Position numbers and translations under genes: made by a program. The notes beneath the pieces were generated by a model. It was not told the DNA's origin. It made no database searches and saw only the letters and a program-made list of their open reading frames with translations. DNA of 39,396 bases, taken from the NCBI GenBank assembly GCA_029934705.1, contig JAOZLS010000004.1:1-39396 (forward strand). Reading direction: 5' to 3'. Origin of the DNA: Bacteroidales bacterium (GTDB lineage Bacteria; Bacteroidota; Bacteroidia; Bacteroidales; JAADGE01). This document shows positions 8,609-16,993 of this stretch, in pieces. Each line of letters starts with the position of its first letter. Positions within the stretch are counted from its first letter, which is position 1.

Positions 8609-9415
8609 TTATAAAAAATCTTTTATCAATTCATTTGAATAATCCCATAATTTAGTTTGAATATCCTTATCATAACTAACAGGGTTACTTTGCATTGGTC
8701 GTCCGTTTTCTAAATATAAACCTGATGTATTATTTAAAACTTCGGATGTTCCTGCATAAAATAAATTTTGTACTCCCTGACTTAAAGGTCCTCCACCCGT
8801 CCAGGCAGAATTTAATAATTTGGTATCAATAACACCTGGATGCAAAGAGTTTACTGTTACAGGAAAGTCTGCAAAAACATCAGCCAACTTATTCGTAAAT
8901 AAAATATTACATAATTTTGAAAGTGCGTAAGAAGAGTTACCATTATATGATTTTTCGCCTTGCAGGTTTTCAAAATCTATTGATGATGAGTGAATCATTG
9001 AACTAACATTAATAATTCGTGAGTTTTCATTATTTTTAAATAAATCCTGAATTTTTAATGTTAAAAGCTGTGCCGACAAATGATTTACTTGAAAACAAAG
9101 TTCATTATTATCCTCTGTTATAACTCTTTCATGCGAAAAAAGTCCAGCATTATTATAAAATAAATCTATTTTATCAAATTTAGAGTTTATTATGTTTGCC
9201 ATTTCTACAACTTGCTTAAAAGAAGAAAAATCTGCTGTAACTCCAAATATTTTAGAATTACCAGTTTGCGAAATAATTTCACTTACAGTATTTGCAACTC
9301 TTGCTTTATCTCTTCCATGTACAATAACTGTTGCTTCTTTTTTAGCAAACTCTTTTGCTGTTGCTTTGCCTATTCCGTCGGTTGCTCCGGTTATTAATAT
9401 TACTTTGTTCTGCAT
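8609..9415 (-). CDS. Short-chain dehydrogenase/reductase (SDR), retinol-dehydrogenase-like
   Basis: This 268-residue protein has the complete classical SDR signature: the dinucleotide-binding TGATDGIG at 9-16, NNAG at 88-91, the catalytic serine in NVSSM (139) and YALSK with Y163 and K167. H-G-R-D-K at about 33-37 contains an arginine after the second strand, which favours NADP(H) over NAD(H). The sequence pattern (NHLSAQLLTL, LHPGVIDTKL) is like retinol dehydrogenase/WW-domain-oxidoreductase-type SDRs, but the substrate is unknown. A 109-base gap separates it from the upstream ICMT-like gene. Confidence 0.88.
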   Translation of the reverse strand: MQNKVILITGATDGIGKATAKEFAKKEATVIVHGRDKARVANTVSEIISQTGNSKIFGVTADFSSFKQVVEMANIINSKFDKIDLFYNNAGLFSHERVITEDNNELCFQVNHLSAQLLTLKIQDLFKNNENSRIINVSSMIHSSSIDFENLQGEKSYNGNSSYALSKLCNILFTNKLADVFADFPVTVNSLHPGVIDTKLLNSAWTGGGPLSQGVQNLFYAGTSEVLNNTSGLYLENGRPMQSNPVSYDKDIQTKLWDYSNELIKDFL

Positions 9416-9524
9416 TATTTCTTTTTATGTAAACTAGTTATTATCAATTTAATCCATGTTATTCATGGCTTTTTAATATAATTTTAGTGTATCGAAATAC
9501 CTTTATTCGGTAAAAATACAATTT

Positions 9525-10067
9525 TTAAAATATTCTTCTTACTTTTTTCATATAATTTAGATATTCGTTACCATACTGCTCTATACATGCTTTTTCTTCT
9601 TCCTTCATTATTAATATTGAATTTATAAAGTAAAAAACATTAAATATAAACAATATTATTGAATTTGAAGAAATTGAAATTCCTAAAAAAATTATAAAGA
9701 AACTTAAATAAATGGGATGCCTTGATATTCTGTAAATACCCGATGTTACGACTTTATCATATTCTGATATTGCAAAATAAAATATTGAAAGTGAATATGC
9801 TATAAATCCTAATAAAAAAATTGCTAAACCAATGTATAAAAATATTTTATTAGATGAATAAGGCAAAAACACTGGCAATAACATTAAAAACCAGTAAAAT
9901 GTTTTATTTATTAGGGTTGAATATCTTAATTTTGGTTGATTTATAAACCGAGATAAATTATAACGTGGTATAAGTAAAACCATTACCGTTGATGATACTA
10001 AAACTAAAAGTGGTAACAACCACATATTTTGAAATGAAATACTAAAATTTGGTAATAAAAAATCCAT
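9525..10067 (-). CDS. ICMT/PEMT-like membrane methyltransferase family protein
   Basis: This 180-residue protein has about four or five hydrophobic segments. The C-terminal half has the family signature GIYRISRHPIYLSFFIIFLG (about 123-142), which binds S-adenosylmethionine in isoprenylcysteine carboxyl methyltransferase and phospholipid N-methyltransferase relatives. It ends with the usual E-E (KEEEKACIEQYGNEYLNYMKKVRR). Bacterial members act on unknown lipids or proteins; membrane methyl transfer is inferred. The start is 21 bases after the hemW stop, so it is probably co-transcribed with hemW. Confidence 0.75.
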   Translation of the reverse strand: MDFLLPNFSISFQNMWLLPLLVLVSSTVMVLLIPRYNLSRFINQPKLRYSTLINKTFYWFLMLLPVFLPYSSNKIFLYIGLAIFLLGFIAYSLSIFYFAISEYDKVVTSGIYRISRHPIYLSFFIIFLGISISSNSIILFIFNVFYFINSILIMKEEEKACIEQYGNEYLNYMKKVRRIF

Positions 10068-10088
10068 TTAATTATTTCTTTAAATTTA

Positions 10089-11222
10089 CTAATTACGAGC
10101 ATAAAATAAATCTTCAATTATTTTATCTGAAATAAACTTACCTTTTTTCTCCAAAATTAATTTATTTGACGATAATGTTAAAAAATTTCCTGCTAAATAT
10201 TTTTTTGCAGAATATAAACAAAAATCTGAGTACTTTTTTCCATAATTTTCTTTTATATAAGTAATATCGCTACCCCAAATTGTTCGTAATGACGTGATTA
10301 TATAATCATTATAATTCATTCTATCATCAAGCTCTTCATTTTCATAAAAAAGTTGCCCCTCTCCTATCCTACTTATATATTTTTCGACATTTGAAATATT
10401 CCACTCTCTTTTTTTAATATTATACGAATGTGCAGATGGACCAAGTCCTAAATACTCTTTTTGTTGCCAATATGAAGAGTTATGACGCGAAAAGTAACCG
10501 CTTTTTGCTAAATTTGAAATCTCATAATGTATAAAATCTCGTTTAGCGGACTCTTCAATCAGCATTGTAAAGAACTCATTACTTTTATCCTCTTCTACTT
10601 CACTTAACTTCCCACTTTTTAGGAATTTATAAAATATTGTATTTTCCTCATAACTAAGATGATAAGCTGATAAATGTTGCATTTCTAAATCAAAAAAAAT
10701 ATTCATGTTTTTTTGCCACTTTTCACCAGTCATATTTGGTAATCCGTAAATTAAATCACCACTTATATTTGTAAATCCTTGGTTTTGAGCTTCTTTTACA
10801 GCATTAATAGCCTCACCAGCATTATGTCGCCTATTCATAAGCTTTAAATCGTCATCAAAAAATGATTGAATACCAATACTTAGTCTATTTACAGGTGTTT
10901 TTATTAAGTTTTGTAAATAATGCTTATTCAAATCGTCAGGATTTGCTTCAAAAGTAATTTCGGGATTTGAATTAATTGAGAAATTTGAATATATTTCATC
11001 CAAAATATTTTCTATTTCATTAATTGTCAATAGGGTAGGGGTACCACCTCCAAAGTAAATAGTATCAATATTTTTATCTTGCAAAAAATTATCTTTTATT
11101 TTTATTTCTTTATATAGAGCTTTTATAAAATCATCTTTATATTTTAGCGACGTGGTTTTGTAAAAATCGCAATAAAAACATTTTTTTCTACAAAAAGGTA
11201 TATGAATATAAATTCCCGACAT
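10089..11222 (-). CDS. hemW: Radical SAM heme chaperone HemW
   Basis: This 377-residue protein begins with the radical SAM cluster motif C11-x3-C15-x2-C18 in IPFCRKKCFYCDFY. The family-specific F between the cysteines and the later HNSSYW motif (HNxxYW, heme binding) separate HemW from the oxygen-independent coproporphyrinogen oxidase HemN. IYFGGGTPTLL and GIQSF are the expected SAM-binding and barrel motifs. HemW delivers heme to client proteins; older annotations call it a coproporphyrinogen dehydrogenase. The start MSGIYIHIPFC matches the family. Its first 21 bases overlap the 5' end of the divergent vanZ-like gene. Confidence 0.9.
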   Translation of the reverse strand: MSGIYIHIPFCRKKCFYCDFYKTTSLKYKDDFIKALYKEIKIKDNFLQDKNIDTIYFGGGTPTLLTINEIENILDEIYSNFSINSNPEITFEANPDDLNKHYLQNLIKTPVNRLSIGIQSFFDDDLKLMNRRHNAGEAINAVKEAQNQGFTNISGDLIYGLPNMTGEKWQKNMNIFFDLEMQHLSAYHLSYEENTIFYKFLKSGKLSEVEEDKSNEFFTMLIEESAKRDFIHYEISNLAKSGYFSRHNSSYWQQKEYLGLGPSAHSYNIKKREWNISNVEKYISRIGEGQLFYENEELDDRMNYNDYIITSLRTIWGSDITYIKENYGKKYSDFCLYSAKKYLAGNFLTLSSNKLILEKKGKFISDKIIEDLFYARN

Positions 11223-11585
11223 ATTTTAAATTTTGTTAAAGACTATATAAAAAGCTTATTTACAATTAGTTTAATATTTATAGTTTGCTTTTTACCTGCA
11301 AACGAGGTCGATAAAATTAGTAATTTTAATTTTATTTACTTAGATAAAATTATACATTTTTCAATGTTTTTTACTTTATCTATTGTTCTTTTCTTTGAAA
11401 TAAAAAAACCGATAAGAAAAATTTTCCTATCGGTTATATTCGTTTCTTTATTTTTAGCAAGTTTTACAGAAATAATTCAACATACTCTTATTACATCACG
11501 CTCTGGCGATATTAATGATTTTTTTGCTGATATGCTTGGAACTTTTACTGCTATTTTATTCTACTATCTAAAATTTAAAAATTAA
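11202..11585 (+). CDS. VanZ-like small membrane protein
   Basis: This 127-residue protein has about four hydrophobic segments and the VanZ-family features. These are D-K-I-I-H-F-S-M-F-F in helix two (about 48-57), a T-E-I-I-Q after helix three, and S-R-S-G-D-I-N-D-F-F-A-D-M-L-G before the last helix. The family is linked to teicoplanin resistance only for VanZ itself; the role here is unknown. The ATG at 11202 overlaps the start of hemW on the other strand by 21 bases, and the stop overlaps the end of rrf2 by 11 bases. No later ATG or TTG keeps the first membrane segment, so the overlapping start is retained with some doubt. A minus-strand terminator-like palindrome lies inside the gene. Confidence 0.75.
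   Translation: MNINSRHILNFVKDYIKSLFTISLIFIVCFLPANEVDKISNFNFIYLDKIIHFSMFFTLSIVLFFEIKKPIRKIFLSVIFVSLFLASFTEIIQHTLITSRSGDINDFFADMLGTFTAILFYYLKFKN
11402..11435 (-). terminator. Putative intrinsic terminator (minus strand) inside the vanZ-like gene
   Basis: A nearly perfect 29-base palindrome runs from 11407 to 11435: arm AACCGATA, one mismatch, GAAAA, a central A, TTTTC, arm TATCGGTT. Read on the minus strand it is followed at once by a run of seven T (11408-11402). It lies about 140 bases downstream of the rrf2 stop and upstream of hemW, so it could stop rrf2 transcripts from running antisense through vanZ into hemW. Confidence 0.6.
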
Positions 11586-12018
11586 GTACTCCTTCTGCAT
11601 CATTTATTCCTTTTGCAAAATTTCCTATTGTTTGTTCTTTAAATATTTTCAGTAAATTTGTTCTTACTTCGTGCGATTTGCTATAAAAAGGACAATTTAC
11701 ATCACCTTTCTTTTGATTTTTACAAACCTTCATTCCAATTAAACATTCATAAAACACTTCAACACCATCTATTATTTTAACAATGTCATAGAGGCTAATT
11801 TTTTCGGGCTTTATAGCTAAAGTAAAACCACCATTAGGTCCTTTTGTTGAATTAAGTATCTTATTTTTTGCTAAATTTTGTAAAATTTTACCTAAAAAAG
11901 GAGCTGGCAAATTCAAATCTTTTGATATTTTTTTTATACCTAACTTCTCGTTGTCCTTAGCATTTACAGCTAAATATATAACTGAACGTATTCCGTACTT
12001 ACATGTATTTGAAAGCAT
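11575..12018 (-). CDS. Rrf2 family transcriptional regulator with three cysteines
   Basis: This 147-residue protein has the winged helix-turn-helix of the Rrf2 family (1-65: MLSNTCKYGIRSVIYLA, LNLPAPFLGKILQNLAKNKILNSTKGPNGGF). A dimerisation helix and three cysteines follow, at 92, 99 and 109 (C-x6-C-x9-C), in the region that binds an iron-sulfur cluster in IscR, NsrR and RsrR. It is therefore likely a redox, iron-sulfur or nitric-oxide sensing repressor; which signal cannot be told, and no isc/suf genes are in the window. A TATCTTTG -7 box lies 22 bases upstream. The gap upstream of it holds the MITE-like element. Confidence 0.88.
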   Translation of the reverse strand: MLSNTCKYGIRSVIYLAVNAKDNEKLGIKKISKDLNLPAPFLGKILQNLAKNKILNSTKGPNGGFTLAIKPEKISLYDIVKIIDGVEVFYECLIGMKVCKNQKKGDVNCPFYSKSHEVRTNLLKIFKEQTIGNFAKGINDAEGVLNF

Positions 12019-12039
12019 AATTACTAAATTTTATTTCGG

Positions 12040-12047
12040 CAAAGATA
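12040..12047 (-). promoter_or_regulatory. Putative -7 box of rrf2
   Basis: On the minus strand the sequence is TATCTTTG, an exact TAnnTTTG match, 22 bases before the rrf2 ATG. The TTG -33 element is not clear (a TTC-like triplet is near the expected position). Confidence 0.45.
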
Positions 12048-12194
12048 TAAAATTTAACCTGTGAATTACTGAAAAAAGTATATTAATCTATTTTAATACC
12101 TATTTTACTTAGGGATTGCTATGAAATAGTTTGCCAATTTGTCGTCATTCTTTTTCTAACTATTTATGATATTTAAAATGATTATCGACTATTG

Positions 12195-12342
12195 AATAAT
12201 GAGGCTTTAGTTTAAAATGGCGCTGTTATTTTGCCTATTTCAGGTATTTCTCACCTGAAATTTTGAGAAGAAGCGAAGTGAAAACACCTCACTTAGGCAA
12301 TTTATATCGACCAACGACATTTTAAACTAAAGCCAATAATGA
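12195..12342. mobile_element. MITE-like element with 17-bp terminal inverted repeats and 8-bp target duplication
   Basis: GGCTTTAGTTTAAAATG at 12203-12219 and its exact reverse complement at 12318-12334 bound a 132-bp element. The 8-bp sequence AATAATGA abuts both ends (12195-12202 and 12335-12342) as a target-site duplication. The interior has further pairing: TTGCCTA (12231-12237) with TAGGCAA (12294-12300), enclosing a hairpin TTTCAGGT/ACCTGAAA (12238-12260) and a weaker one AAGTG/CACTT (12276-12294). It is too short to encode a transposase. Ends beginning GGCT and an 8-bp AT-rich target duplication fit an ISL3-type transposase acting in trans, but this is inference. No second copy lies in the window. 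Confidence 0.8.
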
Positions 12343-12430
12343 ATAACAATAATCGTAGTATATTGAATTCTATCTGATTACAATTTTAATATTATTAAAT
12401 AGTCATTAATCATTATTCATTTTTAAAACC

Positions 12431-12865
12431 TTATCTTAATGGTATTTTATTAATTCTAGCTAAATGTCTTCCTCCTTCAAATTTGGTTGACAAAAACTTG
12501 TTAACAATTTCAACAGCCAATTCTACTGATACAAAACGAGCGGGTAGGGCACATATATTTGCATCGTTATGCAAACGTGCTAACTCAGCTATCTCAACAG
12601 TCCAGCATAAAGCCGAGCGTATTTGCTGGTGTTTATTAACAGTCATATTTATTCCATTTCCGCTACCACATAACGAAAAACCTAAATCAAACTCTTTACT
12701 ATTAACAGCAGCTGCCATAGGGTGTGCAAAGTCAGGATAGTCAACACTTTTATCCGAATAAGTTCCAAAATCTTTTATTTCATAACCTTCTTTTGTTAAC
12801 ATCTCTATTAAAAACTTCTTAGTTTCAAATCCTGCATGATCGCTTGCAAATGCAATTTTTTTCAT
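12431..12865 (-). CDS. rpiB: Ribose-5-phosphate isomerase B
   Basis: This 144-residue protein has the RpiB/LacA/LacB signature throughout: the N-terminal IAFASDHAGFETK (substrate-binding D and H), DFGTYSDKSVDYPDFAH, and FSLCGSGNGINMTVNK, where the cysteine is the active-site base of RpiB. RSALCWTVEIAELARLHNDANICALPARF gives the arginine and R-L-H-N-D-A-N motif. It interconverts ribose 5-phosphate and ribulose 5-phosphate in the pentose phosphate pathway. The length is normal. It is transcribed away from nadA, with a 559-base divergent leader region between them. Confidence 0.95.
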   Translation of the reverse strand: MKKIAFASDHAGFETKKFLIEMLTKEGYEIKDFGTYSDKSVDYPDFAHPMAAAVNSKEFDLGFSLCGSGNGINMTVNKHQQIRSALCWTVEIAELARLHNDANICALPARFVSVELAVEIVNKFLSTKFEGGRHLARINKIPLR

Positions 12866-13424
12866 TTCTTTGTATTTTAATTAAACTATTTATATTTATA
12901 TACACAATATACTAAATTCCTTATAATTACAAAAGAAATTTGTAGCAAAAATATTGAATTTAACAGGTTGTTAAAACAGATTTGTATAATACTGATTATA
13001 AATGAATTAACATTTCACTGATTTTGTTAGTAACTGTTAAAAACTTTATATTAAAAAATGAAAAGAAAATTTTGTCAATTAAAATAAAATATAAAAGAAA
13101 GCAACATTTTTACTGTGCAAATTTATTTACCAAATCTTATTGAAACTTTCTAACAAGTTTTAACTATAGATTGTAAAAATAAAATTTAATAATTACTATT
13201 TTAATATTGTTTTTAACAGTTGTTAATAAACTATATTAGTTCATTATAAATCAACACTTTAAAATGTACATAACTTTATAAAAAATGTTAATAACATCTT
13301 AATTTCTTAAAAACCAAATATTTTATATATAAATTTGTAAGAATATTAACAGGCTATTATCATTATCATTAATATTTAAATTTAATAAAATAATAATAAT
13401 TTATAATAGGTTTAAAATTATAGA
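12866..13424. promoter_or_regulatory. Divergent leader rpiB/nadA with eight TTAACA/TGTTAA hexamers
   Basis: No gene is seen in these 559 bases. TTAACA starts at 12960, 13007, 13213 and 13346, and its complement TGTTAA at 12969, 13035, 13221 and 13286. Two pairs make palindromes: TTTAACA-GGT-TGTTAAA (12959-12975) and TTAACA-GT-TGTTAA (13213-13226). TGTTA-A-TAACA (13286-13296) is a third. A TAGGTTTA at 13407-13414 is one mismatch from the -7 consensus and could serve nadA. The cluster could be operators for the long nadA directon. No TTATCCACA DnaA box was noticed. Confidence 0.5.
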
Positions 13425-14387
13425 ATGGAAAAAAGACAAGAAGAAAATTCAATTAATTATTTTGAAGAAATTAAAAAATTCAGAAAAGAGAAAAATGCAA
13501 TTATTTTGGCTCACTACTATGTTGATGGGGAAATTCAAGATATTGCAGATTTTACAGGCGACAGTTTAGCTCTTTCGCAAAAGGCTGCCGAAACTGATGC
13601 CGATATTATTGTTTTTGTTGGTGTACACTTTATGGCTGAAACTGCAAAAATTTTATCGCCTTCAAAAAAGGTTTTGTTACCCGATTTAGAAGCTGGTTGT
13701 TCTTTGGCTGACTCATGTCCTACGAAAGAATTCGACGAGTTTATAAAACTACACCCTAATCACACAGTCGTTTCATACATTAATACTACTGCTGAAGTAA
13801 AAGCTTTAACCGATATTGTTTGTACTTCATCAAATGCTGTAGAGATTATTAGAACAATTCCTGAAGGTGAAAAAATAATTTTTGGACCCGATCGTAATCT
13901 TGGAAATTATATTAGTAGGCTTACTGGTAGAAAAATGGTAATATGGGACGGTGCTTGCCATGTTCACAATGAATTTTCGTTAGAAGGAATTCTTAAATTG
14001 AAAGAAGAAAATCCAAATGCTAAATTAATTTCTCACCCAGAATGTCCAAAGCCAATTTTGCTAGTATCTGACTTTATTGGTTCAACTAAGGCATTAGTCG
14101 ATTTTTCTGTAAAAGACCCTAGTAATAAGTTTATTGTGGCAACTGAACCTGGAGTTTTGCACGAAATGAAAAAATTAAGTAAAAATAAGGAATTTATACC
14201 AGCACCAGGCGAATCTGGCGAATGTGCTTGTAGTGAATGTGAATATATGAAAAAGAATTCGATAGAAAAACTATATCTTTGTCTCAAAAATGAAACTCCT
14301 GAAATTCTTATGGAAAAAGAATTGATGGATAATGCTCGTAGTTCGATAAATAAAATGTTAGATATTTCTAAAAAATTAGGTTTGTAA
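13425..14387 (+). CDS. nadA: Quinolinate synthase NadA
   Basis: This 320-residue protein condenses iminoaspartate with dihydroxyacetone phosphate to quinolinate, a step of de novo NAD synthesis, using a [4Fe-4S] cluster. Family landmarks are AHYYVDGEIQDIADFTGDSLALS (about 29-51), VFVGVHFMAETAKILSP, LEAGCSLADSCP, DGACHVHNEF and SGECACSEC. The likely cluster ligands are C92, C178 and one cysteine of the C267-A-C269-SE-C272 group. nadB and nadC are not adjacent. It is the first gene of a ten-gene directon and ends three bases before the next ATG. The palindrome-rich leader upstream may control it. Confidence 0.95.
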   Translation: MEKRQEENSINYFEEIKKFRKEKNAIILAHYYVDGEIQDIADFTGDSLALSQKAAETDADIIVFVGVHFMAETAKILSPSKKVLLPDLEAGCSLADSCPTKEFDEFIKLHPNHTVVSYINTTAEVKALTDIVCTSSNAVEIIRTIPEGEKIIFGPDRNLGNYISRLTGRKMVIWDGACHVHNEFSLEGILKLKEENPNAKLISHPECPKPILLVSDFIGSTKALVDFSVKDPSNKFIVATEPGVLHEMKKLSKNKEFIPAPGESGECACSECEYMKKNSIEKLYLCLKNETPEILMEKELMDNARSSINKMLDISKKLGL

Positions 14388-14390
14388 ATT

Positions 14391-15965
14391 ATGAAAATGT
14401 TAGTCTTCGGAAAAAATATTGTTTTAAAATTTAGTTGTATAGCTTTTTTAGTTTTAGTAACTATGCAAATAACAGAAGCTCAGCCAAATAATATAAAGGC
14501 GAATGGATATAATATTTTCTATTATCCTAATAAAACTATTTCGGCTGAAGGTAATTTTAAAGATGGAAAACCTATTGGCTACTGGAAATCATACTATCCA
14601 ACAGGAATTTTAAAAACCGAAGGAAACAGAAAAAATGATTTATTAGATAGTTTATGGAAATTTTACGACGAGAAATCTCATCTAAAAGAACAAATTTATT
14701 ATAGAAATGGAGTTAAAAGTGGCTATAATTCTATTTATATTTTTTCTGAAGAAACAAAAAAAAGTATTTTAATTTCTAAAGAGCTTTATGTCGAAGGAAA
14801 ATTAAATGGTAAATCTTTTTACTACGATTCTACTGCAACTCTCACTCATACAATAGAATATGACAATGGTTATTTGCACGGTTTTGAAAAACACTATGAT
14901 AAAACAGGTTTATTAAATTTAATTTTAAGATATTCGCACAATAATTTAACGGATTCAGAGTATATCAACCGTAGAGGCAAGTTTGGAATGAAACAAGGAG
15001 TTTGGAAAGAGTTTTATGAAAATGAAAGAATTAAAACTTATACAAATTACTTAAACGACACTATTAATGGGTATTATAGAGAATATGATAAATATGGAAA
15101 TATTACTAAAACTGAATTTTATAGAAACGGGAAACTATTTGTTCAACAAGAAAATGGCGAATCTTCATTTGAACAAAAAGAAATAAAAAAAGAGTTTTAC
15201 GCTAATGGAGTTGTTAAATCTGTTGGGGCTTTCAAAGATAATGTAAAAGTTGGTACTCACGTTTATTACGATTCTGTTGGAAATATAGAAAATGCTGTAA
15301 TTTACAGTCCTCATGGTATTGTAACAGCTGAAGGAATGACCGACAGCAAAGGCTTTAAACAGGATAAATGGAATTATTTATATCCCGACGGAAAAATTAA
15401 ATCATCCGGAGAATATAAAAATAACAAGAGGGTAGGAGACTGGGTTTTTCTTTATCCAAATGGCATTAAAGAACAGTTTGGTAAGTATAAAAATGGCAAA
15501 GTTACTGGAGTTTGGACTTGGTATTACTCAAATAGTAAAATTCGGCGTAAAGGTAAATTTGTAAAAGGTTTGGAAGAAGGACTTTTTTATGAACTTACAA
15601 AATTGGGCGATACCTTATCCGTTGGCGAATACGTTGGTGGTTTAAAACATGGTAAATGGAAATATAATATCAATGAACATCTTGAAATAGGAAATTATTC
15701 TTTTGGAAAACGTTCTGGTATTTGGACTTATTTTTATCCTGATAACATTAAAGAATTTGAAGGAAATTATATTGAAGGCTACGAAGATGGAAATCACAAG
15801 TACTATTACGCAAACAAAAGATTAAAATTATCTGCTTATTTTTCTGGCGGAATTAAAACAAAAAAATGGAAATATTACGAACCTTATGGTAGTATTAGGA
15901 CAGTAATTGAATATAGAGGAGGGAAAAAATATAGTATTGATGGAGATAAAATTAAAGATAAATAA
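14391..15965 (+). CDS. Large exported MORN-variant repeat protein (YwqK family)
   Basis: This 524-residue protein has a signal peptide at about 1-31 (ending ITEAQ). It consists almost entirely of MORN_2-type repeats of about 22-25 residues, for example GNFKDGKPIGYWKSYYPTG and GEYKNNKRVGDWVFLYPNG; I count well over ten. Tryptophan-x-Y/F-Y-x-N/D-G cores recur to the C-terminus. The function is unknown; an extracytoplasmic scaffold is inferred, and the database label 'antitoxin' is not supported by any partner gene. It starts three bases after nadA and ends 12 bases before ruvB, so it belongs to the directon. It is longer than, but clearly related to, the protein encoded at 5012-5869. Confidence 0.8.
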   Translation: MKMLVFGKNIVLKFSCIAFLVLVTMQITEAQPNNIKANGYNIFYYPNKTISAEGNFKDGKPIGYWKSYYPTGILKTEGNRKNDLLDSLWKFYDEKSHLKEQIYYRNGVKSGYNSIYIFSEETKKSILISKELYVEGKLNGKSFYYDSTATLTHTIEYDNGYLHGFEKHYDKTGLLNLILRYSHNNLTDSEYINRRGKFGMKQGVWKEFYENERIKTYTNYLNDTINGYYREYDKYGNITKTEFYRNGKLFVQQENGESSFEQKEIKKEFYANGVVKSVGAFKDNVKVGTHVYYDSVGNIENAVIYSPHGIVTAEGMTDSKGFKQDKWNYLYPDGKIKSSGEYKNNKRVGDWVFLYPNGIKEQFGKYKNGKVTGVWTWYYSNSKIRRKGKFVKGLEEGLFYELTKLGDTLSVGEYVGGLKHGKWKYNINEHLEIGNYSFGKRSGIWTYFYPDNIKEFEGNYIEGYEDGNHKYYYANKRLKLSAYFSGGIKTKKWKYYEPYGSIRTVIEYRGGKKYSIDGDKIKDK

Positions 15966-15977
15966 AAAATATTAATT

Positions 15978-16988
15978 TTGGATATTAGAAACGAAGTGTT
16001 AGCCGAAAATGAAGAAGTTCTTGAACAAGTATTGAGACCCGCTTCTTTTTCCGACTTTAAGGGTCAGGCTAAGGTATTAGAAAATTTGAAAGTATTTGTA
16101 CAAGCTGCAAAAATGCGTGGCGAAGCCATGGATCATGTTTTATTGCATGGACCTCCAGGTTTAGGAAAAACAACTTTGTCCAATATTATTGCAAACGAGT
16201 TAGGCGTTGGTTTAAAACTTACGTCAGGTCCAGTACTCGATAAAGCAGGGGATTTAGCAGGCTTACTCACCAATTTGGAAGAAAATGATGTTCTTTTCAT
16301 AGATGAAATTCATAGGTTAAGTCCAGTAATCGAAGAATATTTATATTCAGCAATGGAAGATTACCGAATTGATATTATGATTGATAAAGGTCCTTCTGCA
16401 CGTTCTCTGCAACTTTCTTTAAATAAATTCACATTGGTAGGGGCGACTACCCGAGCAGGTCTTCTAACCTCTCCTTTGAGGGCTAGATTCGGTATTAAGT
16501 TCTTACTTGAATACTATGCTGTGCCAATTCTTACAAATATAATTATTCGCTCAGCATCAATTTTAAATGTCGAAATTCATAAGAATGCAGCTATAGAAAT
16601 TGCTTCACGAAGTAGAGGTACACCCCGTATAGCCAATGCTTTGCTAAGACGGGTTAGAGACTTTGCACAAGTAAAAGGAAATGGAATTATTGATATTGAA
16701 ATAGCAAAATTCTCTTTGGATGCTTTAAACATTGACCAAAAAGGTTTAGATGAAATGGATAACAAAATTTTAACAGTTATTATTGATAAATTCAAAGGCG
16801 GACCAGTAGGTTTAACTACCATTGCAACTGCGGTTGGCGAAGATGCCGGAACTATTGAAGAAGTTTACGAACCATTTTTAATTATGGAAGGTTTTATAAA
16901 ACGAACACCTCGTGGACGTGAAGTTACCGAGAATGCATATAAACATTTAGGAAAAATAAATTATACAGATCAATCATTATTATTTTAG
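15978..16988 (+). CDS. ruvB: Holliday junction branch-migration helicase RuvB
   Basis: This 336-residue AAA+ motor drives branch migration with RuvA. Visible are Walker A GPPGLGKT (58-65), Walker B with D-E-I-H (about 104-112), sensor I GATTRAG, the arginine finger region SPLRARFG and the C-terminal winged helix with [15 protein letters not shown]. The start codon is TTG at 15978; the resulting MDIRNEVL leads into [12 protein letters not shown] in register with the family. It sits 12 bases behind the MORN gene and 5 before the nucleotidyltransferase gene. ruvA and ruvC are not in the window. Confidence 0.95.
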   Translation: MDIRNEVLAENEEVLEQVLRPASFSDFKGQAKVLENLKVFVQAAKMRGEAMDHVLLHGPPGLGKTTLSNIIANELGVGLKLTSGPVLDKAGDLAGLLTNLEENDVLFIDEIHRLSPVIEEYLYSAMEDYRIDIMIDKGPSARSLQLSLNKFTLVGATTRAGLLTSPLRARFGIKFLLEYYAVPILTNIIIRSASILNVEIHKNAAIEIASRSRGTPRIANALLRRVRDFAQVKGNGIIDIEIAKFSLDALNIDQKGLDEMDNKILTVIIDKFKGGPVGLTTIATAVGEDAGTIEEVYEPFLIMEGFIKRTPRGREVTENAYKHLGKINYTDQSLLF

Positions 16989-16993
16989 ATATT

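Larger units (their letters stand above)
12019..12430. other. Intergenic region rrf2-rpiB carrying a MITE
   Basis: No gene is seen in these 412 bases. They contain the rrf2 promoter box near 12040-12047 and the 132-bp inverted-repeat element at 12203-12334 with its 8-bp flanking duplication. Outside the element the stretch is AT-rich and featureless. Confidence 0.7.

Noticed and set aside
9454-9474. Hairpin CCATG/CATGG followed by CTTTTT, terminator-like on the + strand
   Set aside because: The stem is only 5 bp and no + strand gene ends before it; on the minus strand, where the genes are, no T run follows.
12866-13424. Replication origin (oriC) in the nadA leader
   Set aside because: It is AT-rich with palindromes, but no TTATCCACA DnaA boxes and no dnaA or dnaN gene are present.
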